DNA of 64,000 bases from Terribacillus saccharophilus (GTDB taxonomy: Bacteria; Bacillota; Bacilli; Bacillales; Amphibacillaceae), in assembly GCF_002272745.1 (NCBI RefSeq), contig NZ_NPBD01000001.1:124001-188000 (forward strand), read 5' to 3'. Under the pieces are notes generated by a model. The model made no database searches. It had not been told where the DNA came from and saw nothing but the letters and a program-made list of their open reading frames with translations. Positions 55,826-64,000 of the stretch are shown here, in pieces; position 1 is the stretch's first letter; each line of letters opens with the position of its first letter. The position numbers and the translations under genes were made by a program.

Positions 55826-57188
55826 AATTTGGCTGCAAATGACGTTCCAACTCATAATAGTCCATTTTATGACCTGTGACATCCGCCAACTGCTTCAGAT
55901 AATCAAGTAAACGGATCCTGTCTGCGCGGAAGAAAGCTGAATATGAAATGTGGAGGATTGTATCTTGGGCAAATTCCCATATGATCGGGAAGTTCTTTTC
56001 CGATATAGAATCAGTCATCCGGATAAAAACCTGTATCATTTCCACAATCAAAAGATAATCCTTCTGCGTATAGTGTCGAATTCGCCCAAAGCCCTCATGC
56101 AAATAGGTAGAAAAAGTCACGGTATTATAAACGACGCGTGTCTGTTCCTCTTCATCCTGTAAATAAGGATGGAGTGTGGTAGATGCATCGATATTAATCA
56201 TCAGATCTGCCATTTGATGAAACGTATTGATAGCGGAGGTTGGGTCATCATTTCCAATCGACTTGATAGCAATTTCACTTAGTTTGTTCATACTCATATC
56301 TACGTCTTGTATCTCGGATCGTTTATGCCCGATTTGGATGAGCTTGCTGTACTTCTCGATTTGTACATCCTGCGCGCCTGGTCCGCGATAGCTGAACAAA
56401 CGGTTGCCTTTCAACACGAAATCACCTGCTTTGGCATCCATCCTTACAACAACATCATCTTCCTTGGCCTGCTTGATCATGTCTACAAAGTTGATTAGCT
56501 GGACATAACCAGAACTAGAAGCTTTGCATGTGTAACCGGTATAATCCTCAAATGTATAACCAGGTTCATCACTGCGGTACGGCTCAAGCTCATCGATTAA
56601 AGTCGACTGGATTATCCTTTCTGACTCGGTCTTCATGGCTTCCACAATATTGTGCATCTGCATCCATGTTGTCGTATGGTTCACAAATATAGCAAAACCG
56701 ATAACGGCCGCAAGTGTGACAAGCGTACAGGCAATTGGTACAGCGGTAAAATAATCGCGGGAACTGTTCGTGACGAACAGGAAGGATACGAGCATAAATA
56801 CAAAGCTTCCATAAAATAGTCCGAGAATATGCTGTGTTGTCCGATCGGAGATAAAGTTGAAAAGCATTCGTGGTGAATACTCTGAACTGAAACTAGTTAA
56901 GACTACTAGGATTGAGTTCAACGTATAAGCTGCTAATAGCAGCGTGCCGCTGACAAGTACGCTGACAAGCGTCCCTGTATTCGAAGCGGAAGCATTGAAG
57001 AATCCAGTCGTCATCGTTGGCAAATCCAAATAGAGATCTAGTAAAAGTGGAATTGAAACAAGCACGAGAGTTCCAGCTATATAGATGGTCGGCATAACCC
57101 AAAGATTAAGCTGCGCCTCATGCTTGCGCTGACGCTTTGTCATATGTAGATATTTTCGTATGGGTCTTGGTAAAAGTTTGATAAGCAT
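55824..57188 (-). CDS. DUF2254 membrane protein
   Basis: 454 residues. Four membrane helices within the first ~190 residues (around 32-52, 72-95, 118-140 and 148-170) are followed by a soluble domain. The segment GYVQLINFVDMIKQAKEDDVVVRMDAKAGDFVLKGNRLFSY is typical of DUF2254. Function unknown. Only a weak ribosome site is visible. Confidence 0.8.
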   Translation of the reverse strand: MLIKLLPRPIRKYLHMTKRQRKHEAQLNLWVMPTIYIAGTLVLVSIPLLLDLYLDLPTMTTGFFNASASNTGTLVSVLVSGTLLLAAYTLNSILVVLTSFSSEYSPRMLFNFISDRTTQHILGLFYGSFVFMLVSFLFVTNSSRDYFTAVPIACTLVTLAAVIGFAIFVNHTTTWMQMHNIVEAMKTESERIIQSTLIDELEPYRSDEPGYTFEDYTGYTCKASSSGYVQLINFVDMIKQAKEDDVVVRMDAKAGDFVLKGNRLFSYRGPGAQDVQIEKYSKLIQIGHKRSEIQDVDMSMNKLSEIAIKSIGNDDPTSAINTFHQMADLMINIDASTTLHPYLQDEEEQTRVVYNTVTFSTYLHEGFGRIRHYTQKDYLLIVEMIQVFIRMTDSISEKNFPIIWEFAQDTILHISYSAFFRADRIRLLDYLKQLADVTGHKMDYYELERHLQPN

Positions 57189-57317
57189 ATAGGACGCCTT
57201 TCTGCTTGAGTTTGATCATTGAATTTTACCCTACATTTAGAAGCGGCAAACACCTAGTTTCTACATGAATACCTAGCTGATCATGCGGGTAGAGTAAGGA
57301 AAGGAAGGAGTGGTACG

Positions 57318-57593
57318 ATGGCTGACATCAAACAAGAAAATGGGCGATTTTATATCGGGAATAGTGACCAGCCTGATGCAGAGGTGACATTCACAGAATC
57401 TGATGATATTGTCATTGAACATACAATGGTAATAGAAGATAAGCAGGGCGCAGGTATTGGAAAGCAATTGATAGACCGAGTTGTAGATTATGCAAAGAAA
57501 CAAGAGAAACAAATTGTGCCGGTATGTACATTTGCACATGAGATATTGAGTACTGACAAAAAATACGACGGTGTCTGGGAAGGCCCGTTATAA
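57318..57593 (+). CDS. Small GNAT-like acetyltransferase (YjdJ-type)
   Basis: 91 residues. The acetyl-CoA binding segment EHTMVIEDKQGAGIGKQLIDRVVDYAKKQEKQIVPVCTFA fits the short Gcn5-related N-acetyltransferase family. Substrate unknown. Ribosome site AAGGAAGGAG. Confidence 0.85.
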   Translation: MADIKQENGRFYIGNSDQPDAEVTFTESDDIVIEHTMVIEDKQGAGIGKQLIDRVVDYAKKQEKQIVPVCTFAHEILSTDKKYDGVWEGPL

Positions 57594-57598
57594 GAAAA

Positions 57599-57630
57599 AG
57601 TGACTCGAATAATACGAGTCACTCTTTTTT
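57599..57630. terminator. Bidirectional terminator (acetyltransferase / YvbH-like)
   Basis: Stem AGTGACTCG/CGAGTCACT with 7-nt loop, A run on the left, T run on the right. Confidence 0.88.
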
Positions 57631-58244
57631 TAGTTGTTGATATATTTTTCGTAAACTGCACCGAAATCATGTGCATGATATTTATCTTTTGTAGAAGTCA
57701 GCCACTCGAAGCCGAATTCTGTTAACTTCTTGTATGTCTCATCCAGCGTACCGTCTGTATAACGAGATTGTTGAAGTATGGCCGCTGCTTTATCCAGGCT
57801 TGTATGCGCCATATCTGTATACAAGCTGTTTTCATAATTGATTTCTGCAATACGCAGCAGAGCTTTATACAAATCCTTCAGCTGATCAATCTGATCCTTC
57901 TTTACGTCGATACTGATTACCTGATTGTCGATGGAAAATTTTATTTCGATATCCAGATCCACTTTACCTGCTGTTTCCAAATAGACATTGCTGATACGGT
58001 GCTGCATGTACGGGTAACGGCGGAGAGTACGTTTGGAAGAAACGGCACTTTCACCGTCTACATGAATGATAGCAAGATTCGTAAAGCAATACTCATCCTG
58101 CTTCGTTTTAATTAGAAAGTAGATTTTTTCGTTATCTTCATTCATGACATAATCATCAGCATCCGTCTTATCGTAATCACTTGGAGGAATGATTTTGCCG
58201 ATATCAGAGAGACCCAGAGCATCAGAAGCTAGTTTCTTAAACAT
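57630..58244 (-). CDS. PH-domain protein (YvbH-like)
   Basis: 204 residues. An N-terminal bacterial PH-like domain (~1-125; YFLIKTKQDEYCFTNLAIIHVDGESAVSSKRTLRRYPYMQHRISNVYLETAGKVDLDIEIKF) is followed by a helical extension, as in YvbH. Function unknown; PH-like domains usually mediate protein contacts. Ribosome site AAAGGG. Confidence 0.75.
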   Translation of the reverse strand: MFKKLASDALGLSDIGKIIPPSDYDKTDADDYVMNEDNEKIYFLIKTKQDEYCFTNLAIIHVDGESAVSSKRTLRRYPYMQHRISNVYLETAGKVDLDIEIKFSIDNQVISIDVKKDQIDQLKDLYKALLRIAEINYENSLYTDMAHTSLDKAAAILQQSRYTDGTLDETYKKLTEFGFEWLTSTKDKYHAHDFGAVYEKYINN

Positions 58245-58359
58245 AATTTAACCCTTTCCGCTATGTAGCATGTGATATACTAATTTTAGCAATTTTGACA
58301 GAGAGCATCCATCTTTTTTCTGTAAATGATGCATCTGTACTAATGAAAGGCGGAATGAG

Positions 58360-59565
58360 ATGAAAGAAAAGATAAGACCTATGCCACAGACAAAACGGCT
58401 GCATTGGATCGACGCAGCAAGAGGGGCAGCCATACTGGGTATCTTCATGGTAAATGCACCTTCATTCGGTTCTCCCTATTTTATGCCAGGAATTGATTCA
58501 CCTGAATGGGATTCACCACTTGATACCTTTCTGCTAGGCGGTATCGATATATTCTTCCAAGCTAGTTTCTATACGTTATTTTCCATATTATTCGGGTTTG
58601 GCATGCAGCTTATATTCGATAGCCGGAAACGCGACGGCATCAAGCCCGGCTGGTTCCTAAGTAGAAGGATGTTAGTGCTGCTGGGACTTGGAGCAATCCA
58701 TGCATTTCTTATTTGGCATGGCGATATTCTTTTTACATATGCGATTATTGGATTATTGCTTATTCCGTTTCTTTACACACCGAGATGGGTTTTGTTGACG
58801 ATGATTCCTGTTTTAATTGTTCCTGGGCTTCTATTCAATCTGTTATCCGTATGGTTGGCTTCACTGGCGGACTTAGATATAGGAGAATTGATGTTCAATA
58901 TGAGTGACATACAGAGTAAGCTTGCTGCTTACGGGAATGGCACCTATATAGATATTTTGCAGCAGAATCACATGGATTGGTCTACTAACAGTGGGGTTTT
59001 AGGTATCATAAGCGGTATATTCACTCTGCTGCCATTAATGATGCTCGGTACCTATCTTGCTCGCGTGAAGCTGTTTCATGATCCTGTGGCGAACCGCCGC
59101 AAGCTAATTTGGTTTACAGTGATTACCGGGTTTCTTTTCCTTGTATTCAAGGCAGGACCATATCTGATCGGTGCTCCGCTTTGGCTGACCATTATCCAAG
59201 ATTCAATCGGGGGACCAGCAAGTGCGCTATTTTATCTTTCTGTTATAACACTTGTTGCAAATCTCCCTGTATTCAATTGGTTTGCGCGTCAGCTAAGTTA
59301 CGTCGGGCGCATGACTTTGTCCAATTACTTATTCCAGTCTGTATTGATGTTCGTCTTGTTCTACGGTATCGGCTTCGGCTTATATGGCGAATTCTCCTTG
59401 CTGAGCTTTGTTTGCTTTGTCATTGGCGTCTTTGTAATTCAAGTTGTCCTAAGCCGTATTTGGTTCCGATATTTCACCTTTGGACCTATTGAATGGCTGT
59501 GGCGCATACTGACGTATGGGAAAATTCAACCGCTTCGGAAGAAAAATGAGCAGCGTGTGTCTTGA
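58360..59565 (+). CDS. DUF418 / YeiB-type membrane protein
   Basis: 401 residues, about ten membrane helices. The N-terminus RLHWIDAARGAAILGIFMVNAP and the C-terminal DUF418 region (GRMTLSNYLFQSVLMFVLFYGIGFGLYG...GPIEWLWRILTYGK) are diagnostic. Possibly an acyltransferase or transporter; function unknown. Confidence 0.85.
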   Translation: MKEKIRPMPQTKRLHWIDAARGAAILGIFMVNAPSFGSPYFMPGIDSPEWDSPLDTFLLGGIDIFFQASFYTLFSILFGFGMQLIFDSRKRDGIKPGWFLSRRMLVLLGLGAIHAFLIWHGDILFTYAIIGLLLIPFLYTPRWVLLTMIPVLIVPGLLFNLLSVWLASLADLDIGELMFNMSDIQSKLAAYGNGTYIDILQQNHMDWSTNSGVLGIISGIFTLLPLMMLGTYLARVKLFHDPVANRRKLIWFTVITGFLFLVFKAGPYLIGAPLWLTIIQDSIGGPASALFYLSVITLVANLPVFNWFARQLSYVGRMTLSNYLFQSVLMFVLFYGIGFGLYGEFSLLSFVCFVIGVFVIQVVLSRIWFRYFTFGPIEWLWRILTYGKIQPLRKKNEQRVS

Positions 59566-59624
59566 TGCGGCAATAATGGGAAACATGGTATGATGTACGG
59601 GTACATAATAAAAGGAGGCGCACC

Positions 59625-60005
59625 ATGGACGGAATGATACTTACACATATAATCGGCTGGGGACTCGGTCTTCTGCTCTTCTTCTTTGCGCTTGTTCTTT
59701 ATAGCGAGAAGAAAGTAAAGCAGGCAACAATTCCGCATATGATTCTGCGGCTTGATTATCTGCTCATCCTGTATACTGGATTTGTTCTATTATGGAGATA
59801 TTTTGACGCATCTGGATCTTCCTTTACTGTCCAGGCGGTCATTAAGGGGATTGCCGGACTGATCGTTATCGTCTGCATGGAGATGATTCTCGTGAAACTG
59901 AAGAAGGAAAAGTCCGCAAAAGCTTGGTGGATTATCTTCTTTATCGCGCTCGTCATTACATTATTGCTTGGCTTCGGTATCCTTCCGATGGGATTCCTGC
60001 CGTAA
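59625..60005 (+). CDS. yisL: DUF1516 membrane protein YisL
   Basis: 126 residues with four membrane helices; matches YisL in size and in being next to asnO. Function unknown. Ribosome site AAAAGGAGG. Confidence 0.82.
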   Translation: MDGMILTHIIGWGLGLLLFFFALVLYSEKKVKQATIPHMILRLDYLLILYTGFVLLWRYFDASGSSFTVQAVIKGIAGLIVIVCMEMILVKLKKEKSAKAWWIIFFIALVITLLLGFGILPMGFLP

Positions 60006-60031
60006 ACCTGCCTACTAAGGCAGGTTTTTTT
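60004..60031 (+). terminator. Terminator of yisL
   Basis: Stem AAACCTGCC/GGCAGGTTT with 6-nt loop and T run. Confidence 0.88.
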
Positions 60032-60121
60032 CTTTTGCTCACGTTTAGCGCCACTTTTCATATGTTGTAGAAGTAACGGCTTAATATATGACATAGGCGA
60101 GAAAAGGAGTAGAGCGGGCAT

Positions 60122-61969
60122 ATGTGCGGTATAACCGGGTGGGTTAATTTCAAACGTAATCTGGAGCAGGAGAAACCTGTGATCCAAAAAATGGCTCAGA
60201 CATTATCGAAACGAGGTCCGGATGAGTACAACGATTGGGGCGCACCACATGTCCTGTTCGGTCACCGGCGACTGATTGTAGTAGATGCTGCAGGAGGCAA
60301 ACAGCCGATGCAGTATACTGATGAGCGCGGGACTTATACATTGATTTACAATGGTGAGCTATACAACACAGAAGATATTCGGAAGGAATTGAAGCAGCGT
60401 GGATGGTCCTTTCAAGGGCATTCTGACACGGAAGTGCTGCTTAAGAGCTATGTTGAGTGGCAGGAAGCATGTGTTGAGAAATTCAATGGGATATTTGCAT
60501 TCGCCATTTGGCATGACAAAACGGAAACCCTCTTTTTTGCAAGAGATAGATTAGGAGTAAAACCACTCTTCTATATGGAACAAGATGGCGGGCTGTTGAT
60601 CGGTTCAGAACTAAAAGCAATCCTTGCTCATCCAGAAGTGGAAGCAGTGCTTGACGATGAAGGGGTTTCTGAGATCTTGGCGCTTGGTCCGTCACGTACA
60701 CCGGGCCATGGCGTTTTCAAAGACATAAAGGAATTGCGGGCAGCTCACATAGGGAAATTCGATCGGAACGGTTTGAAGCTGACTCGTTATTGGAATGTGG
60801 AAAGTAGAGAGCATACAGATTCTATAGAAGGAACTGCTGCAAAAGTAAGGGAACTGCTGACAGATTCCGTCATACGGCAGCTTGTATCAGATGTACCGCT
60901 CGGCACCTTTCTTTCAGGCGGAGTTGATTCCAGCGCAATAACCGCTATTGCAGCGAATCACTATAAGGAAACAGGCAAAGGGCAGCTTTCGACATTCTCG
61001 ATCGATTTTGATGGTAACGATACTTTTTTCAAGAAAAGCGATTTCCAACCGGCGAGCGACCAGACATTTGTTATGAAAATGCAAAAAGCATTTGGTACTA
61101 ATCATCAGACACATGTGATGGATAATCTATTATTAGCTGGCTCACTAAAAGAAGCGACCATTCTCCGTGATCTGCCTGGTATGGCGGATGTCGACGCCTC
61201 TTTGTTCTGGTTCTGTGAACGAATCAAAGAGAACGTGACGGTAGCATTATCAGGCGAATGTGCAGATGAAATCTTCGGCGGCTACCCGTGGTTTTACAGA
61301 GAGGATGACTTGAACAGAGAAGGCTTCCCTTGGATTCGCTCGGCTCAAGTCCGTAACAGTCTGCTAAAGAAGGAATGGCAGCATGACCTTGATTTGCATG
61401 GCTATATGCTTGATAGATATCAAGATACAATTGATGAAACACCACTGCTGCCTGGTGAGGAAGCAGAAGCAGCAAAACGAAGGCAAATGTTTTATTTGAA
61501 TATGCATTGGTTCATGCCGACATTGCTCGATCGAAAGGACCGGATGAGCATGGGAGCAAGTTTTGAAGCCCGAGTTCCGTTCAGTGATCATCGATTGGTG
61601 GAATATGTTTGGAACATCCCGTGGGAAATAAAGACGTATGGCAATAAGGAAAAGGGCATACTTCGAAAAGCACTCGAAGGGATTCTGCCAGATGAAGTAC
61701 TTTATCGAAAGAAAAGTCCATATCCAAAAACACATAATCCGGTTTATATGGCTGCTGTCGTTCAGTGGATGGAAGAAATCCTTCGGGATGATGATGCACG
61801 GTTATTCGATTTATTTGACCGGAAATCCATTGACGCACTTGTCAAAAGCAAAGGTCAGGATGTGACTGCTCCGTGGTTCGGTCAATTGATGACCGGTCCG
61901 CAGTTGCTGGCGCATCTGGGACAGATTGACTTTTGGCTGCGGCATCATGATGTGAAGATCCGTGTATGA
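60122..61969 (+). CDS. asnO: Glutamine-hydrolysing asparagine synthetase AsnO
   Basis: 615 residues. Class II glutaminase domain with catalytic Cys2 (MCGITGW) and RRLIVVD, then a synthetase domain with the pyrophosphate loop LSGGVDSS (~265-272). It makes asparagine from aspartate, glutamine and ATP. B. subtilis has three paralogues; the yisL neighbour points to AsnO, which is needed in sporulation. AAAGGAG lies 13 bp before the ATG. Confidence 0.9.
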   Translation: MCGITGWVNFKRNLEQEKPVIQKMAQTLSKRGPDEYNDWGAPHVLFGHRRLIVVDAAGGKQPMQYTDERGTYTLIYNGELYNTEDIRKELKQRGWSFQGHSDTEVLLKSYVEWQEACVEKFNGIFAFAIWHDKTETLFFARDRLGVKPLFYMEQDGGLLIGSELKAILAHPEVEAVLDDEGVSEILALGPSRTPGHGVFKDIKELRAAHIGKFDRNGLKLTRYWNVESREHTDSIEGTAAKVRELLTDSVIRQLVSDVPLGTFLSGGVDSSAITAIAANHYKETGKGQLSTFSIDFDGNDTFFKKSDFQPASDQTFVMKMQKAFGTNHQTHVMDNLLLAGSLKEATILRDLPGMADVDASLFWFCERIKENVTVALSGECADEIFGGYPWFYREDDLNREGFPWIRSAQVRNSLLKKEWQHDLDLHGYMLDRYQDTIDETPLLPGEEAEAAKRRQMFYLNMHWFMPTLLDRKDRMSMGASFEARVPFSDHRLVEYVWNIPWEIKTYGNKEKGILRKALEGILPDEVLYRKKSPYPKTHNPVYMAAVVQWMEEILRDDDARLFDLFDRKSIDALVKSKGQDVTAPWFGQLMTGPQLLAHLGQIDFWLRHHDVKIRV

Positions 61970-61974
61970 CTTTT

Positions 61975-61991
61975 GGAGCTATCTTAGCTCC
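61975..61991 (+). terminator. Weak hairpin after asnO
   Basis: Stem GGAGCTA/TAGCTCC with 3-nt loop but without a clear T run, so termination is uncertain. Confidence 0.4.
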
Positions 61992-62119
61992 TTACATAAT
62001 AAAACTATTTTCATTCAGAGTGATTTCGGCTATAATGATTCGCGGGCTTAGCGCAGGAATAGCTTTCAGCCGTTCTGCGCAAGCTTTTTAATGTATGGGA
62101 CTTTTGAGGAGGTACATAA

Positions 62120-62968
62120 TTGTTCTATTTTGAAGTAAAACGTATTGTGGTAGTTATATTCGGAGCCTTGCTCAATGCGGTGGCGCTGAATTTCTTCCTG
62201 ATACCTGCAAGTGTATATGGCAGCGGCTTTACCGGAGCTGCACAGCTCTTATTCGATTTCTTTGCGCAAGTTCTAGGCATTACCTCAATCGGTACAGGGA
62301 TCTGGCTTTTCCTATTGAATATCCCCGTAGCTATTCTAGGTTGGATGAAAGTGGGCAAAGGCTTTACCATTTATAGTCTCTTTTCAGTTGCTTGTATGAC
62401 AGTTATGCTTGAGCTGCTTCCGATTCATGCCCTATCGGATGATATTATCCTAAATGCTGTATTCGGCGGCGTTATTGCCGGTGTCGGTGTTGGACTGACA
62501 CTTAAATGGGGTGCTTCTACTGGAGGAATGGATATTGTCGTCATGATTCTATCCCGTCTGAAGGATAGACCTGTTGGCACGTATTTCCTACTGTTGAACG
62601 GGATCATCATTATTTTGGCAGGTGTCCTCAATGAACCAGCGAATGCCTTGTATACGCTGGTCACCTTGTATGTCTCGACTCGAGTAATTGATGCGATTCA
62701 TACCCGCTATGAGAAGGTGACTGCAATGATTGTCACAACAAAGGCGGACGAGCTATCAAAAGCGATTTATAATAAAATGGTACGAGGCATTACGATTATT
62801 CCCGTCCGAGGTGGTTACACTCAGCAGGATAAAAATATGCTGATGCTCGTTATCACCCGATATGAATTATATGATTTGGAACATATTATTAAAGAAGTGG
62901 ATCCATCAGCTTTCATGAACGTCGTAGAAACAGCTGGTATCTATGGATTCTTCCGTAAAGATAAATAA
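62120..62968 (+). CDS. YitT-family membrane protein
   Basis: 282 residues from TTG 62120, behind GAGGAGGT. Five or six membrane helices in the first ~190 residues (FFLIPASVYGSGFTGAAQLLFDF; LTLKWGASTGGMDIVVMIL) and a C-terminal soluble DUF2179 domain (VTAMIVTTKADELSKAIYNKMVRGITIIPVRGGYT). Function unknown. Confidence 0.88.
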   Translation: MFYFEVKRIVVVIFGALLNAVALNFFLIPASVYGSGFTGAAQLLFDFFAQVLGITSIGTGIWLFLLNIPVAILGWMKVGKGFTIYSLFSVACMTVMLELLPIHALSDDIILNAVFGGVIAGVGVGLTLKWGASTGGMDIVVMILSRLKDRPVGTYFLLLNGIIIILAGVLNEPANALYTLVTLYVSTRVIDAIHTRYEKVTAMIVTTKADELSKAIYNKMVRGITIIPVRGGYTQQDKNMLMLVITRYELYDLEHIIKEVDPSAFMNVVETAGIYGFFRKDK

Positions 62969-63002
62969 AAGCTGAGGAGCATTCTGGCTCCTCAGCTTTT
63001 TT
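62968..63002. terminator. Bidirectional terminator
   Basis: 13-bp stem AAAGCTGAGGAGC/GCTCCTCAGCTTT with 6-nt loop and T run, between convergent genes; it reaches the stop of the NifU-N-like gene. Confidence 0.92.
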
Positions 63003-63265
63003 TAACAGCCTGCTTCTTCCATGACAGTGACGACTTTCGCAGAAAGCGCGTCCCAATCTGCGTTCGGCAGCTTGTTAATTGTAATGAAATTTTGGAAACC
63101 GAAAACATTATCGACACCTTCAACTGTCATTAGCTGATTCATGATAGCGTACTCGCTCGTTTGTCCAGGCATAACAGACACACTGCCGTTGCCTTCAAAG
63201 ATAATTTTATCAGTAGTGAATTTCTTCGCATTCGGATTCGGGGTATTTTCCACTCTTATACTCAT
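63002..63265 (-). CDS. NifU N-terminal-like (Nfu_N) protein
   Basis: 87 residues. RVENTPNPNAKKFTTDKIIFEG and VEGVDNVFGFQNFITINKLPNADWD match the Nfu N-terminal domain of iron-sulphur assembly proteins, here without the CxxC-bearing NifU C-domain. Possible role in iron-sulphur protein assembly. Ribosome site TAGGAGG. Confidence 0.82.
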   Translation of the reverse strand: MSIRVENTPNPNAKKFTTDKIIFEGNGSVSVMPGQTSEYAIMNQLMTVEGVDNVFGFQNFITINKLPNADWDALSAKVVTVMEEAGC

Positions 63266-63394
63266 GCTATTGGCCTCCTAGCGTCCATACTTACCACTAT
63301 CATAGCAGATAGAGAACGATTTAAAAAGCGGGAAATAACTTGCTTAAGCAAAAACGGGGGTGGGTAGTGAATAGGGAAAGAGGAGGAATATTCG

Positions 63395-63835
63395 ATGGTG
63401 ATTCGTATTTTGTGCATTGGTGGTATATCTGGTATTGCGCTGTCAGCCTGGATGTATCTTTGGCAGCAAATAACGGCTATTAAGGTTTATACATTATTGC
63501 TTAATGTCGATTTTATTCCCTTTATTCGATACGTCGATTGGAATGAATATATGCTCAATTTCTTTCACATTATTATTTCCTGGGCAATTGTCCTTGTTTA
63601 CTACTTGTGGAAAAAGAAGATTGGGAGAAACAGATGGTTAATCGCTATTGGTTTAAGCCTCTGCACTGCCTGTGTTTATTTTCCCTTATCACTTCTTGCC
63701 AACCAGCCCGTACCAGCTGTAGATGATTGGCTGGCTATTATTATCTGGTTTTCTGGTCACATACTATACGGTCTCTTGGTAGTAAAACTTACTAATTTAT
63801 TTTACAAAAGTAAATTTTTAGGGAAACAAAGCTGA
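63395..63835 (+). CDS. Small membrane protein, unrecognised
   Basis: 146 residues with four hydrophobic helices (around 5-25, 53-72, 83-103 and 115-135). I do not recognise the family. Strong ribosome site AGAGGAGGA, so it is very likely a real gene. Confidence 0.65.
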   Translation: MVIRILCIGGISGIALSAWMYLWQQITAIKVYTLLLNVDFIPFIRYVDWNEYMLNFFHIIISWAIVLVYYLWKKKIGRNRWLIAIGLSLCTACVYFPLSLLANQPVPAVDDWLAIIIWFSGHILYGLLVVKLTNLFYKSKFLGKQS

Positions 63836-63919
63836 AGGTTGCTGTTGTGATATAATCAACCTGCAATCTTAGCTATTACACCAAGAGTTAAGTGCTTAAT
63901 AAAAATAGAGGTGTACAGA

Positions 63920-64000
63920 TTGAAGAAATACCAGGAGATATTTACGACAAAAATTAATGAAAGTTTTGCGATGTTCAAGCAGCAGGACACGATACGAAAA
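63920..64000 (+). CDS. 5' end of an unrecognised gene
   Basis: A TTG at 63920 follows GAGGTG and opens a frame (LKKYQEIFTTKINESFAMF...) that runs off the right edge after 27 residues. Too little is present to name it. Confidence 0.5.
   Translation, partial: MKKYQEIFTTKINESFAMFKQQDTIRK

Noticed and set aside
60032..60121. Possible T-box or riboswitch before asnO
   Set aside because: Only about 90 bases remain between the yisL terminator and the start codon; no T-box core, specifier loop or antiterminator pairing can be seen.
1..64000. CRISPR arrays, rRNA and tRNA genes
   Set aside because: No regularly spaced repeats and no cloverleaf or rRNA-like sequence were recognised by eye.

Overview
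The window is chromosomal DNA from an endospore-forming, low-to-moderate-GC Bacillaceae. The evidence is an alpha/beta-type SASP gene, a YhaL-type sporulation protein gene, strong AGGAGG-type ribosome sites, frequent TTG/GTG starts, and long stretches of gene order matching the Bacillus subtilis yhe-yha-yhf-yhj and yis regions. A tandem pair of glycine-betaine transporters and two intact GbsR-family regulators suggest a halotolerant or osmotically stressed lifestyle. A genus such as Terribacillus is possible but not proven from sequence alone. I saw no rRNA, tRNA, CRISPR array, phage genes or intact insertion sequence.

Layout. 1-7.4 kb: end of an unrecognised gene, an MFS exporter, an IDEAL-domain protein, a VanY-type carboxypeptidase lipoprotein, fumarase citG, a SASP gene, a CdaR-like regulator, yheB and yheA. 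7.5-16.9 kb: the yhaO-yhaN-yhaM nuclease cluster, interrupted by a GbsR/OpcR-type regulator; a second MFS gene; yhaL, prsA, yhaJ and yhaI. 16.9-24.3 kb: two consecutive opuAA-opuAB-opuAC operons. Each has a GbsR-family regulator upstream in opposite orientation, intact before copy 2 and decayed before copy 1. 24.3-28.6 kb: an AT-richer carbohydrate cluster (polyol-type MFS permease, TIM-barrel isomerase, RpiR regulator, ribokinase). The opuA pair and this cluster lie between yhaI and yhaH, where B. subtilis has hpr/scoC. 28.8-43.7 kb: yhaH, hit, ecsABC, yhaA, a ferritin-like protein, a PAP2 phosphatase, hmoB, pbpF, hemE-hemH-hemY, an MmcQ/YjbR gene, a SAP/DUF6434 gene and yhfI. 43.8-55.8 kb: lplJ, yhfN, comK overlapping yhjD tail to tail, yhjE, sipV, addB and addA. 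55.8-64 kb: a DUF2254 protein, a small acetyltransferase, a YvbH-like protein, a DUF418 protein, yisL, asnO, a YitT-family protein, a NifU-N-like protein, a small membrane protein and the start of one more gene.

How the genes work together. The opuA copies import compatible solutes. A 40-bp block, made of an 18-bp palindrome followed 16 bp later by TATAAC, is kept upstream of both operons while the flanking DNA has diverged, and is the best candidate operator/promoter for the regulator. hemE-hemH-hemY make haem by the coproporphyrin route and HmoB degrades it. AddAB processes double-strand breaks and YhaO/YhaN form an Mre11/Rad50-like pair. EcsABC, PrsA and SipV serve protein export and membrane proteolysis. 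The most notable feature is the tandem opuA duplication, with its pseudogenised regulator and conserved footprint. No completely new enzymatic system was recognised.
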